From NCBI GenBank assembly GCA_015501605.1, contig JADNRZ010000001.1, positions 3,348,001-3,412,000 of the forward strand: 64,000 nt of DNA, written 5' to 3'. The DNA is from Panaeolus papilionaceus. Its lineage: Eukaryota > Basidiomycota > Agaricomycetes > Agaricales. The notes below the pieces were generated by a model. That model saw only the letters and a program-made list of their open reading frames with translations. It was not told the DNA's origin and did no database searches. The translations under genes were made by a program, and so were the position numbers. Shown here in pieces: positions 11,825 through 22,988 of the stretch. The first letter of the stretch is position 1. Every line of letters begins with the position of its first letter.

Positions 11825-12552
11825 AGGTTGTGGAGGTACTGAAAACGGCGCCACCTAAGCGGGCCAGGAAGAGTGATGGAGGGTAAGGATAAGGATAAGA
11901 GTGGGGGGGGCGAGGGAAAGCCGAAGACGCAGGAGAAAGTCACTGATAAGGGAATAGGGGAGAAGAAGTGCGAGCAGAGGGAGAAGAAAGACGACGAGCA
12001 AGAGAGGACTGGAGAGAGAGAGAAACGCGATGTTGGATTGGAGGAGAGAGATGAAGGATGAAGCTAGGGATAAGGATAGGGGTATGGGCGAGGATACGAT
12101 GGAGGGTGTGGACGAGCAAATGCCAGGCAGCAGGAATTCCAGGATGCACGGTCAGAATGTGACTGGGAACAAGATCTGGATAAATCAAAACCAAAACCTC
12201 CACCCACACCCGTGTCCCCATCTTAAAACCAAAACCAAAATCAGAGGCACGACCAGAACAGCAGGTCAGATTCGTCGGCGAGTGTGAAGCCCAAGTCGAA
12301 GCGGAAGACAAACGAGACGAAGGGAAAGAGACAATCTCTATCTGAGCCACGGTCCCAGCCTACATCAACCTCACAGCGCTCCAAACCAGCACCAGACCTA
12401 AACCCGAACTCCTATCCGGAGCAGATATCTCCAGCCTCTTCTTCATCGACTATGTAACTCCCACAGCGATCCCCACCGTACTCATCAATACCAAATCCGC
12501 TGTCGCACTTGACTCGTCTATTGCCACTGACGTCATGCAAGATACGAAATTG
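11825..12552 (+). pseudogene. Air-like 5' fragment fused to the NLR2 upstream flank
   Basis: Starts mid-gene at a VVEVLKTAPP-like stretch directly after the NLR2 promoter region. It continues through the charged Lys/Glu/Asp region (DKDKSGGGEGKPKTQEKVTD, about 11885-12060), the KNQNQNQ-like block near 12220 and the LFFIDYVTPTAIPTVLINT-like block near 12440. It breaks off at 'gcgcattattg'. The next base belongs to the antisense HDAC tail. There is no continuous frame. It is a truncated extra copy; the fuller Air-like copy 2 lies about 1 kb further on. Confidence 0.65.
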
Positions 12553-13455
12553 CTGGTCTCTGCGCATTATTGATTCCCATTCATCCCAGGCCCACCCATT
12601 CCATTCACATACACCAACCCATCCCCCGCCCGCCTATACCCCCGCATCCGCATCCCCACAATCCCATCCACCATACTCGCATCATCATCCCCCCCATACC
12701 CATATGCACTCCGAAAGAATCGTCTCCTCACACCACCCTTGTCATTCACACCGGAAATCAAAGGCCCATTCGCCCTCCCGCACAAATCAAAATGCTCATA
12801 CCCAGGCTTTGCGCAGGTATATCGTAGTGTTTGCCCGTAATAAGGCTCGTGCTCCGCTTATTCTGACTCCCTTGAGATGAAGAATTGACGAATCCAGAGG
12901 ACGAGTTGAGGGTTGGCAGGACGGGGTACTGGTACCCGTCATTCAGCTTGCTGTTGCTACTCTTTGACGCTGAGCTGGAGCGTTTGAATTTCGAGTTGGG
13001 GGCTGCATGAGTTGTCGTCAGATATTTCAGCTTCTTAGACGTTGTATAAGTATCCTTTATATTCTGGCGTTTGATATTTGTTATGATACAAGATGAATGC
13101 CGAAATCGACTCACGAGCTAATTGCTCATCTAACTCAACTCTGCTCCGACCATCATCTTGACCAAACCCGAGATCTTTTCCTATACTCCCTCGGCACATC
13201 CATTATTTGTACCAAAGGCGCATGGGTCAATTCTTGTAAATGCTCCAGTGCAGTCATAAGCAAAGAGTCAGCAACACCCCCCACAAACTAAAATCGACAA
13301 TCAAAACATGTACACACCTCACCAGAACCCTTCCTTCATATTCAAACCCTCCATCGTATTCTGGGCAACCTCCAACCCATACCTCGGGTAAAACCACTCT
13401 AAATACTCATTCCACAGAAAATTCGAGTCAATGTCATTCTCAATCCTTGCACAAA
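12553..13455 (-). pseudogene. Rpd3-like HDAC, 3' half only (unit 2)
   Basis: Minus-strand remnant of the deacetylase C-terminal half. The tail exon is at about 12560-13030 (YPVLPTLNSSSGFVNSSSQG and DDDASMVDGIVGMRMRGYR readable). The exon with VPRESVG-like sequence and CTGAHE-like equivalents is at about 13125-13260, and the WNEYFEW-region exon at about 13340-13450 is degraded. The catalytic core is absent. At about 13455 it switches abruptly into the region upstream of Air-like copy 2, at the same junction as in four other units. Not functional. Confidence 0.75.
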
Positions 13456-13619
13456 CCTGGTTTCCTTCTTTCTCTGCCTCCACCTTCGGAGTCTTCAGTT
13501 CACGTTCATCTCGTGGTTTATACGCTAAGACGAAGGCTCTGGCTGTTTAACTGAACGATTTTGGGATCTTGGTGACACACTTAGCTTGGACGACAAATTT
13601 CAAGCCAGCTGGATTACAA

Positions 13620-16505
13620 CTGAACATATCGCACGGCTATTACGAATACGACACATGAAATCATCAACTTGACTATCGCTGCTGATGAGCAGCCGGAGGC
13701 TACTGCAAACTCTACGCACACGCGGTTAAAAGATGTGGCAGGCTCGCGTGTAGACGGTGTGGAATCTGATACGAACGCGGATGCGGGTGTTGATTCCAAT
13801 TCCAACGCCAATGGCAATACCGACGTGCAACTCAACACCAACTCGATGTCAAATTCTAACTCCAATCCGGAACCCAAAATCTCCGCAAATGGGCCGTATG
13901 CTAATCCTAATCCTACATCACCACCAACGACAAAAGGCACACAAACCACAACCCAGACCGAAGCCTCCGAGTCACAGGTGCAAAATGGAGACAGCGGAAT
14001 CGGAAACAAAGTAGACTGCGAGGTGGTAGAGGTTGTGAAAACAGTGGCGCCTGGACCGAGAAGGACCGTGGACGAGAGAGTCGCCTGCGGTGAGGGAGGA
14101 GAAAGCGACGGAGAAGAGTGGTAGGGAGAAGAGCGTAGGTGGGGAGGGAAAGAATAATGGAGAGGAGAACGATAGGGAGAAGGGAAAGAGAGAGGAGAAG
14201 GGCGCGCAGAAGGAGAAGGACTAGCAAGAGAGGACTAGAAAGAAGAAAAAACGCGACGAGGGAGAGGAAGGGGAGATGAAGGCTCAAGAATGAGGGTCGG
14301 GTGATGATAAGATGGAGGGTGTTGAGGAGCACGGACAAGTGCAACAGAACTCTGAAGATGCACGGTCAGAGCGAGAAAAGGAGCGAGAATGAGAACGGGA
14401 AAAATCAAAACATTCATCTCCACCCGCAGCCGCGTTGCCATCTAAAACCATAACCAAAATCAGAAGCAAGACCAGAACAGCAGGTCAAATTCCTCGAGGA
14501 GCATGAAGCCCAGGTCTCAGGAAAACACGAAGGCTGAGGACAAGGAGAGAGGGAAGACGAAAAAGACGAGCGACAATCTCTATCTCAATCCCGATTCCCA
14601 GTCCTCTTAATCCTCCCAACCCCAAGCACCATCTCAACCCGCACCAGCATCAGAACCCGCACCCGAACCCGAAGTATATACTCCCTGCCTCTTCTTCACC
14701 GACCTAACTCCAAGCGCCGTCCCCATCGTGCTCATCGACACCACGCCCGTTGTCGCTCTTGACTGGTCTATTGCCCCTGACGCCGTGTAGGATACGAACT
14801 ACTGGTCCCGGTGCATGTGCAGATTATTGAGAAGCGGAGTGTGGGGGGTGGACGAGCGAACAGAAAGGGAGAGGGAGGGGAGAAGGAGGGCGAGGGCGAG
14901 AAGGAGGAAGAGGGTATTGAGTATTTGGATTGTGATGATGATGTTTGGGTGTGTACTCCTTTTCTTTGCGAGCGTGGTTGAGCATTCCTAATCATAAACC
15001 AATTCTACAGGGTATAACTTGCTATTTTGACGACGCACCCGATATGAATGCTGCAACGCAGAGTCGGAGGAAGGTGTGCAAGAATTGTGGAGCGGAGGGT
15101 AAGCATAAAACGGCGATGTGTCCTGTGAGCATTGTAAGTAAATGATCAACGTTACCATTTCTTATTATTATTCGTTTTCCTATGATTTCTTTTGTTAATT
15201 TTTATCTGTTTTCTGGACCTATTTATTTGCCAACGACCTTTTCTCGACTTGTGCATTTTCCAACAACACTGACGCGAATTCTACCTATTACAGTGCCTAA
15301 CATGTGGTGCGCGCGACGAACACTCGACATGGTCATGTTCTATCACCAAGGTCCGCTTTACGTGTGGGATGAAGGGGCATGTTAATGCTGTATGTGTATC
15401 TCATCATCTCTCTCGTTGTGACTTCGCTGATTCATTATTTCTGTTAGTTTATTTATTTATCGACTTGAAAAAATCTGCTCGCTACAGAATTGCCCCAATG
15501 GACGCTCGGGGTGCGCGATGATGTCCTCATGAGACCAGGAATGTTTTTCTTCGTTTGATAAGATTAATGTCAGTCCTCTCGTCCCTTGTTCCTTTTTTGC
15601 CTTGTACTCACTTTGATAAAAAAGATCCCCTCCACAAGACCCCTCCTTTCTCGCCAACGTAAATCACGCTTCTTCGCCCAGGAATGTTCAACATTGTGGC
15701 GAATCTACAAATACGTCAGCGAAGCCCAGCAACACGCCACTCTGGAGCGGCGGCTAGAGAAAAAGGGCCTGTTGTTGGTAAAGGGAGGCGAGGCGTATTT
15801 TGCGGAGGATGAGTGGTGAATGCTGTTATAATGGTGGTGGGGTGGGACATTGGCAAGATGTAAGTTCAATTTACTGGAAACGAAACATGATATATTTACT
15901 GATATATTTGTGATTTTTTCAGGACTGCGACGACGCCCAAGTCCTCCGTAACGATCACTCTGCCTTGAGTGCTTACGATGTGATGAAAAGCCCCTTCTGG
16001 GACCCTACCTCACAAAGCCAACATGGAAAATCGAAGTCAGCGACCAAGCCGAGGCATGTGGACTATTATGCGAATGAACAGTGGCCGGGTGATGCGCTGG
16101 ATTAGGTGGGGAGGAAGGGTGGGTGAGGCAAGGTTGGCGTCGCAGAAACGTGAGGAGAGAGATGAAGATGGTTTGGAGTAGGAGGAATGCGAGTGGGAAT
16201 GTGAAGGCCAAGACCGCACCCCAAGCGCCAACGGGAGCCCCTACGGAACCTAACAAGATGCGCTTTGGGTTCTCGTTGGGTGCGAAGAAGGCTGAGCAAG
16301 GGAGTTTGTTGGCGAGGTTGGAAGTGCCCAGTGGGAATGGTTGTGTGAAGAGAGTCTGATAAAAGTTTGAAGAGAGATAGGGATAGGGAGATGGGGAAGG
16401 ACAAGAGTTGATATGGGGATCGGGACAGGAGAGATGCGGGAAAGAGATGCACGTAGGGACAAGACGAGGAATGGGAGGAGGTATACGCGAGGTTATGCAA
16501 TGTAG
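13620..16505 (+). pseudogene. Air1/Air2-like zinc-knuckle gene, copy 2 (decayed)
   Basis: Nearly full-length copy. The N-terminal Asn/Thr/Ser-rich region reads TIAADEQPEATANSTHTR with a SNANGNTDV low-complexity stretch, and the expected start codon has become ACG. A frameshift ends this reading at about 14123. The first knuckle exon (about 15011-15133) is intact: GITCYFDDAPDMN, then CKNCGAEGKHKTAMC. The next (about 15293-15384) reads CLTCGARDEHS, then FTCGMKGHVNA with the first Cys of knuckle 3 replaced by Arg. The exon at about 15486-15570 carries a stop. The exon at about 15680-15860 retains LERRLEKKGLLLVKGGEAYFAEDEW, then a frameshift before the CYN knuckle. The C-terminal Arg/Asp/Ser-rich part runs to about 16505. 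Confidence 0.75.
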
Positions 16506-16947
16506 TGGTTGTCTGCGATGTGGTGTTGTATGCTGGTTTTTTTCAGCGGATGTTTTTTCAATGTTCAATCTTTACTCTTGACTTTTAACGTGATATCCTG
16601 TCCTGTTTCTATGCTTCAAGCCGTGCTGTATGTCCAACGTAACTTAAATCGTCGACGCACTCGATCTGGTCATTATCATTATGATGGTGGTGATGTCATG
16701 AGACTCATTCAGGCCCTGAGTTACGCACTTGTCATGAACCACCACCATCGTCTCCGTTGAACATATGCTCATCGACGCCTGTAAAACATCTCCAGGTACC
16801 ACAGCATTCTATCGCTAGAGTCTAGTATACGTTTTCCATACTCTGCATTCCACCTAATATTTTTATCTTCTTGAATTACACTGGGGTCTTGTAAATAACT
16901 ACCACGCATCTTGCTATCTGAACCGGTATGCATCAGTCTACAACACA
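16506..16947 (+). other. Air-UBC intergenic region, unit 2
   Basis: Homologous to 51276-51711. It contains the tract 'tggtcattatcattatgatggtggtgatgtcatgag'-type TGATG repeats and a conserved 'gaaccaccaccat' block before the UBC-like start. No gene is supported. Confidence 0.45.
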
Positions 16948-17856
16948 ATGCTTTGCCCACCACCATCTACACAACCCTCACCTGCGCTAGTAACGCAGGT
17001 TATCACCAGCACATCCGACGCTTCTGGGGTGTTTTTCATACACCAGGTGAGTGGTTTTGTCGGATGTCGGATGTCGTGGTTGTGGATTTTGAGCTCATTG
17101 CTTTCCTTTATGTCGTATTTGATTTCATATTACTCTACCCTTCACAATGAATTAATCTGCATGTAACAAAAAAAGGGTTACTACGCCGACTCTGTCTTCA
17201 AATGCCGCATCACCTTTCCCCAGACCTTCTCTGATCACGCCCCAGCATCAAATTCGTACCTGAGGTCTTTCATCCCCTCGTTTCGCATGCTGGAGCGTTT
17301 AATTTGGGATATCATTATAGCACTGGAGGTGACTTTGGTTTTTTTATTTCCAGTGATCAATATGGCTTGACGATTGCTTAATTCTACTTTAGAGCCGACG
17401 AATACCATTACACTGCATCAAAATGTCGTTCAAGAAGAATACATTGGATAGGATTCAAGAGAGTGATTGTTATAACAAGGAGGCTTTTAGGTTCGTTTTT
17501 TACCCATACTCGAAAACAGACTATTCAAACACTCAACCCCATTATTCGCCAACCTCGCAGCGCAATCTGCCCAATTGTCATCTTGGGATTCAGTGTTATT
17601 CGATACGGACGATGGGCATCCGAAGGGGATCTTGAAGACAAGGCAGGGCGTTAGCTCTGGCTCTGGATCTGGATCAGTTAGGTCGAGTTCGGGTAGGGGT
17701 ATGAGTACAAGTGCTACTGGAGGTGGGAGCATGGGCACGATGGGCAGTGGAATAAGCACGACAGGACCTGGAACTGGAACTGGGCTGGTGACAGCGGGGC
17801 CGGGCTTGATGTTTGAGAGGCTGGCTGCGGACGAGCTGAGAGTTGAACGGGAGTGA
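16948..17856 (+). pseudogene. UBC-variant (AKTIP/FTS-like) gene, copy 2 (decayed)
   Basis: Exon 1 starts MLCPPPSTQPSPALVTQVIT, but an internal deletion joins SDASG straight to VFFIHQ and removes the GMYVLPSPA core. Exon 2 (from about 17177) reads GYYADSVFKCRITFPQTFSD and then frameshifts before the VFHPLV motif. Exon 3 keeps MSFKKNTLDRIQESDCYNKE. Exon 4 reads SAQLSSWDSVLFDTDDGHPK, followed by a Gly/Ser-rich tail ending GPGLMFERLAADELRVERE. The tail is the best-preserved version of this region. The gene is broken in exons 1 and 2. Confidence 0.6.
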
Positions 17857-17869
17857 TTGGGAGTGGGTT

Positions 17870-18369
17870 GTGTAATTGTGAATGAGGGTTTGTTTCGTGT
17901 TTTGTAGGTTGCGTTGCGTTGCGCTTCTACGTTTAGGTGGATGGAATGGGATATATTTTGAACTCGGACTCGGAGGAGTGATATTAATGCACTTGCTTGA
18001 CTTGTATGAGTATTCGATACCTGCAGGCTGATTCCGAAATCCGAACTTCGGAATGCATACCATCTATTCGAAGGGTTTGCAAGCGATAATGTTCAACCAA
18101 ACTGACTCCATTGCAATTGCATACTTGGTCTACATCCGCTTATTTGAAACAAAAATGAGGGTATGCTTGTCCATCGATTCAATACATTGCGAATATTCAC
18201 GAAGATCTATAATTTTTAACAGTATGGCATTGAATTTAGAAACGACAAGTGCGTCGTGACTCGTCGCAGATCAGTCTATCCCTAGTCTTCCGTTCAGACC
18301 ATGAGGCCTATCCCAGCACTCAACGAAATCCCAGCATTGTCTAATTTTTCAATTGGATCCAACCTAAGG
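17870..18369 (+). other. UBC-X intergenic region, unit 2
   Basis: Counterpart of 7181-7595. It holds the conserved 'tattcacgaagat' and 'gtgcgtcgtgactcgtcgcag' blocks. No gene is visible. Confidence 0.4.
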
Positions 18370-18760
18370 ATGGCACAAGCCGCAATGCACCAACCAACCA
18401 CGCGTGAATTAATGCAATGCAATGCGCAAGGACCGGGTCCGCCGCAGTGTTGCGTCGAATGCGAGGGCCGGGAACACGGCGATTGGATACCTCAGACCCG
18501 ACGGATGATCATGGTTATAACCCCTGGTCTGCGCTCATCGACGGGATACGATACCCACATCGCCAAGAGGATGCATATGCTCTTATACGGTGGGCGGAAA
18601 TACCCCTGCTGGTGGTGTTCCTGGAGCGTTTAGAGACCCAGACTGCGAGAAGTTGAACGAGATGATTCAGAGGAAGAGGAGGGGAAAGAAGACGCGTCTT
18701 GGGATTGGAAAAGGGAAAGCTCGCATTGTATTCATACAACTTGATCTGTGTGTAATTTAA
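18370..18760 (+). pseudogene. Orphan fragment X, copy 2
   Basis: Best copy of the unidentified fragment. It opens MAQAAMHQPTTRELMQC, followed by CCVECEGREHGDWIPQ (a short Cys/His cluster). After one frame change it ends NTPAGGVPGAFRDPDCEKLN with basic GIGKGKARIVFIQLDLCV. It has no family I recognise. The spacing C-x2-C-x4-H could be a degenerate metal-binding motif, but that is weak. Confidence 0.4.
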
Positions 18761-18803
18761 ATACATATATCATCCTATCCCATATCACATGACTGTATGT
18801 TAT

Positions 18804-21800
18804 TCATAAACTAGATTGTGCATACTTACTCTCCGCTTCCTTATAACGCCATTGGAAATTAGACCATCTTCTCGACATTGACCAGCTTTTCTCGTCGATA
18901 GGAAGGCCTGTATTGGGGTCTGTTGTTTCCTCTACTATCTCAAATGCACTCAAGTCACGCCTGCCGTCCCAATCGCCGTCGTGCTCTGGGTCGCCATTGT
19001 AAATCCAAGTGCTTTCAGACCCATGCACCTGACGTGATTCAGAGCCGTCGCATATGAGGTACAACTGTTTACATACAGTCAGCATCTCAATAATGAAACC
19101 AGATTCAGAAATGGTAAAATACATACGCGTATATAGTCGTGAAGGCGACCAAGATCACATCTGGAACCTTCGAGATCATTGTAGTGGAAGCAGGGTGGAA
19201 GGAAATACCAGCGGGGCAGTGTACAGGGACTGAATTCACTCGAAAGCGAGCGCCACAATGCTTTGTGAAAATCGAATTCAGGATAGGCAAAGTCGAAGAG
19301 GAAGGTTGTGTCCTCCATTGTTGAAACAACGTCAGGTAGAAAAATCTTTTGGGATGTTTCTTCCAAAGCTGAGACGATATCAGCTGAAAGGGAGCAGTTA
19401 TCCCATATAAATTCGCCAATGCCTGACAATAAGTCACACACAACGAGTGCACACCAATTCTCGCCTCCTGTCTGCTTCAGGCGGTCGATAAGGTCTTGAT
19501 TTTCAATGGTAAATTGGGAAGAACATGAATCTTCCAATGCATCAAACCTGCACAGGTGACAGTTTGTTGGAGCCACTGTGTCAGTGATAAAATGATGATA
19601 CTGGAAGTGATTGGAATACTGACATTGAGTTAATATGCCTGATACAGAATACAGCTGCAGCAGTTGCCTGAGCTGGGTGCCATCGGGCCTCTGCATTCCG
19701 TCTCACTTTTTTGATATCCAGTGCTTCCTTCTCTGGGGCTGGCAGATATTCGTCAAGGATATCCAAAAAATCACACCATTTGGTGTTACGATAATTGTTC
19801 AGCAAGAACTGCAGCTTCTTCGAGGAAAAGAAGTGGGATATGTTGACTCCTGTGTTGCGCTGGATGCACACTTTGACATGCCAATTGAACAATATAATGG
19901 GATTGTCAGGACCAAAATCGTAGTCAGGTGTGTCCATGGGTGGCAATAGTCCTTCCTTATATAGAACAAGTAATTCCAGCGGAAGCCGCACCCTTTCAAC
20001 TTCATGGCGAATTCGGACTGGCATTGTTGCAACTGCTGGTGCAAAAACGGACCATAAATGCCGGTCAATGATGTCGACCAATAAAGCTGGACTCAAATAT
20101 CGGTTCGAGCGTAGTCGACAAAGAGTCATATAAAGTATCAGCCTGTGCGAGGTGTCCCACCGCGTAAGTTGCCTGATCACTTGGTCCCTGAAGGAAGGGT
20201 GCCGAGACGTTCGGGTTTGGAGTAGAATCAAGAAACAATAGATGATATATTGGTCATCTGCCACAGCTAGATCTGGTTCTACTGGTACTATATAAAGTAT
20301 GCTCAGAAACCCCTCTTTTGAGAAAAAAACAGACTCACCACTCAGGCGTTGTAATGCTATTTCACAAAGCTCCTTGTCGAAGCTCGGGATATCAACATAA
20401 AATTCCTGCGATCGATGAGGGTCCAACAGAAACTCGAGAAGTGACGTGTGATGAAATACAGCCGGATATGCCTCGACGTTGGAGTATTGACCCATAAATT
20501 GCATCCCATCTTTGTCAACATTCATTATGGACTGCAGATCAATGAGAAGTGTGTGGATGGAATGGGGCAAGGAGAGAAGCATCCGCAGGTAGTCTCTGGA
20601 ATCAACATCATCCATTTTACCCCAAAACGAGGCTGTGGTGATTCGGAAGGCTAAAATCTGGTGGACAAGTTTTGGATATTTGGTTTGCCGGAGAATGTGA
20701 AGATACAGTGTATCCAGATCTGCATAAGGTTGATCATCACTGGGAAGGGTGTGCTTCAAAATGGTTTCTAGTCGCTCGCAGGGGTGTCCGCGTAGATCCT
20801 TGATATATTTGATAATAGTGGCAGCGAAGACAAACTGCCCTGAAGCGCGCTCAATGATCTCCTCGACAAGCTCAGGCGACGGCCAACCAGCTGGAATGCG
20901 GTAGTTGAGTGGATGCGATTGCTTGATTTCGGCAGTCTCATCGTTCACAAACACTCTGATGTCGTGGTCGCTATCGCAGTGATCCAGGAGCGAAATGCTT
21001 CTGAGAAGCTGTGGATCCTCTGACTGTTTGTTGGTCATCCATGTTCGAATCGCCACCTCCGGTCGACTGGCTAGAAACACCGAGCACGGGAAGACGTCCT
21101 GGTGACTAACGAGCGTAGCTAGAGCGTCGAGGACTTGGATTTGCCCGCTTTCTTCCTCGCACTCGTCCAAGCCATCGATAACCACAACCCTGGGTAACAC
21201 GCAGGAAGTACCCCCATGGCCAGCCATGTCCAGCTGTAGGGCCTTCAAGGGCTCGATAATGAGCGCCATGACTTGTTCTGTCAGGGTAAGGTCGAAGACG
21301 GATGGTGCTGTGGCAACGGCATGCTCTACGAAGCGCTGCAAGCCAGGTACAATTTGGGTGAGATGGTAAGCGATGGTGGTGACGAAACGCCCCTCGTGGC
21401 CACGATGACTATTCGCATTTGCTGTCCTCGAGAAGAAAAAGGAGGCGGCAAGGTTCGACGCCGCTCGAAGCTCCATGGCCAAGGTCTGTGCAACGGCGGA
21501 CTTCCCTGCGCCTGCAGAGCCGTACAACAACAGAATTCGTGAATAACCATTCCGAGTCCAGTTCCGTGTCGTGTTCAAAAGTCCGGTCCTGGTGTTTGGG
21601 TGGCATTTGGGAGGGTCGTATCGATCCTTGGAGTTATAGGCAGCTCCTGGTGACGAGTGCTCGTACAGAATCTGTATCGCTGCAGACGTACGAGTCAGAC
21701 ATTACTCTCACTAAGATTTCATAGGAAAATCACTCACAACCTCTCATATTATGCGCTTGGTGAACATGAGTATGGTTCTGAAATGTGGCGTTCCCACTAA

Positions 21801-22279
21801 ATATGTTTTTGCTGTTGGGACCAAAGATTGCTGGGTGTGAATCTGGGGCTGCTACAACGTTACAAGTTCCATGTAAGCACGGAAAACAGCAATGTCACGC
21901 AGGCAGCTCACCTGATGCATAATTGGCTCCCCCAACATGGCTGACTTGTTGTAAAGTTGCATATCCGCCGCCCGGAATCACGCTCGACGAGCTCGGGACT
22001 CCTAAGCCTGCCACTGGGTGACCGGGTTCAGAGGAAGCCGTCAGCGTCGAATACATGTACAAGTAGCCTGGACAAAGCATACCATGCGATCCTTCGACTC
22101 TGGGTGGTAGAAGGTAAGGTCCACTGGTAGACGAGCGAGAGTCTGAAGCAGAACGATAGCATTAAATCTAAGTTGGGGTATATTCAACTATTGCTTTCCT
22201 TACCTTTGGGCGCTGTTGGACGACTCAGTGGCGATGGACTTGCGCCCCTGAGGAGAGGTTGAGTCCGGATGGGCGCCAT
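18804..22279 (-). CDS. NLR3: NACHT-domain STAND NTPase, 8 exons
   Basis: Exons: 22204-22279, 22083-22142, 21912-22013, 21738-21830, 20339-21679, 19624-20278, 19127-19547, 18804-19064. They sum to 3009 nt, giving 1002 aa. The start is MAPIRTQPLL. This copy shows that intron 6 is real: its donor here is GTCAGT where sisters have GTTGGT, and its 76-nt length would shift frame if retained. Intron 5 (60 nt) is stop-free and in frame. Exon 4 reads IFGPNSKNIFSGNATFQNHT. The NACHT motifs are intact (GSAGAGKS, VVVIDGLDECEEE, SVFLASRPE). The exon 8 tail reads DEKSWSMSRRW and ends KYAQSSL, closest to NLR4. The rest of the C-terminus is closest to NLR6. A near-complete HDAC pseudogene follows upstream. 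Confidence 0.9.
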
Positions 22280-22467
22280 TGGGTGGAAGAGGGCAAGAGG
22301 CAAGGCGCTCAGCTTGCAACACCTGTTCACCGATTATCTGTTGAGGGTGTGAAAAGCATGCACACCATGCACACCTTGAAGCAGTGCACTACATTTCTAT
22401 TTTAGCACATTGACACAATTTGACGCAGCTGGAACTTGTACTCACATATCAACATTTCGTACTTGAT

Positions 22468-22486
22468 GACGACTCAGTTAGTCGTC
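22468..22486. promoter_or_regulatory. Upstream palindrome of NLR3
   Basis: Perfect inverted repeat GACGACT-CAGTT-AGTCGTC, 189 bp upstream of the NLR3 ATG. The second base pair differs from NLR5 on both arms (G:C there, A:T here), so pairing is preserved. Confidence 0.55.
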
Positions 22487-22583
22487 TTGCTGTGCCCAAC
22501 CTACCTTGAAAAAATGATTTCGCACCCGGACAACTTAAGAGTGAACAGAAGTTTTCCTGTAGTTCAGAGTTGTGTCTGATAAT

Positions 22584-22772
22584 TCAAACCGTGGTTGTAT
22601 AATTTTCATCATGATGAAACCCTTCAAGTTGCTGGGTTCCAATAGATAGTCCAGATATCCAAGTGGCTGCGTCTAGGTCGGTATGGGTAAGTATGATGGC
22701 AGTCCAAGAGGACGCTTCTGATCCCGTTTTATGGTACCGTGGAAAAGTAAGCAGCATAGTTGGTGAGCACAT
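22584..22772 (-). CDS. Conserved small ORF (62 aa), copy A
   Basis: Short ORF between the NLR3 upstream region and the HDAC 3' end. It reads SPTMLLTFPRYHKT, then ASSWTAIILTHTDLDAATWI and LEGFHHDENYTTTV. The corresponding ORF at 57528-57716 has the same length and start and differs at about ten residues. I recognise no family. Conservation may simply reflect recent duplication. It could also be HDAC 3' UTR. Confidence 0.25.
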   Translation of the reverse strand: MCSPTMLLTFPRYHKTGSEASSWTAIILTHTDLDAATWISGLSIGTQQLEGFHHDENYTTTV

Positions 22773-22988
22773 CTAGGCCATGCATCTAGCACACCATCGA
22801 AACCGTAGGGTTGTAAATCATCAAATTAAAAACAAGTACTGAGGTATTACAATTTGAGTGAAACGGACAAACAAGATAGCATCAGAAAAATGGAATACAG
22901 AGGAGGAGTAATTATATGTGAAGAAAGCAAAAAGGATGAGAGATAATTTAGTCATGGAAGAAAAGCAGCCAACGCCTTTTCACCAGCC

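Noticed and set aside
13913..14344. Long Leu/Ser-rich minus-strand ORFs opposite Air-like exon 1 (also near 26269-26878, 37571-38279, 61820-62357)
   Set aside because: They are reverse readings of a Lys/Glu/Asp-rich low-complexity exon. Hydrophobic-looking sequence arises from the complement and does not indicate membrane proteins.
15040..15384. CCHC zinc knuckles considered as Gag of an LTR retrotransposon
   Set aside because: Several knuckles are spread over separate exons with the RYFDD lead and GEAYIADDEWCYNCGG end typical of Air-like proteins. No protease, reverse transcriptase, integrase or LTR is visible nearby.
21895..22080. MLCPGYLYMYSTLTASSEPGHP-type N-terminus (present in NLR3 and NLR6) as the NLR start
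   Set aside because: In NLR1, NLR2 and NLR5 the same segment contains TAA. It fits an intron (GTATGY donor, CTRAC branch, CAG acceptor) in all six copies, and the upstream ATG with two further exons is conserved.
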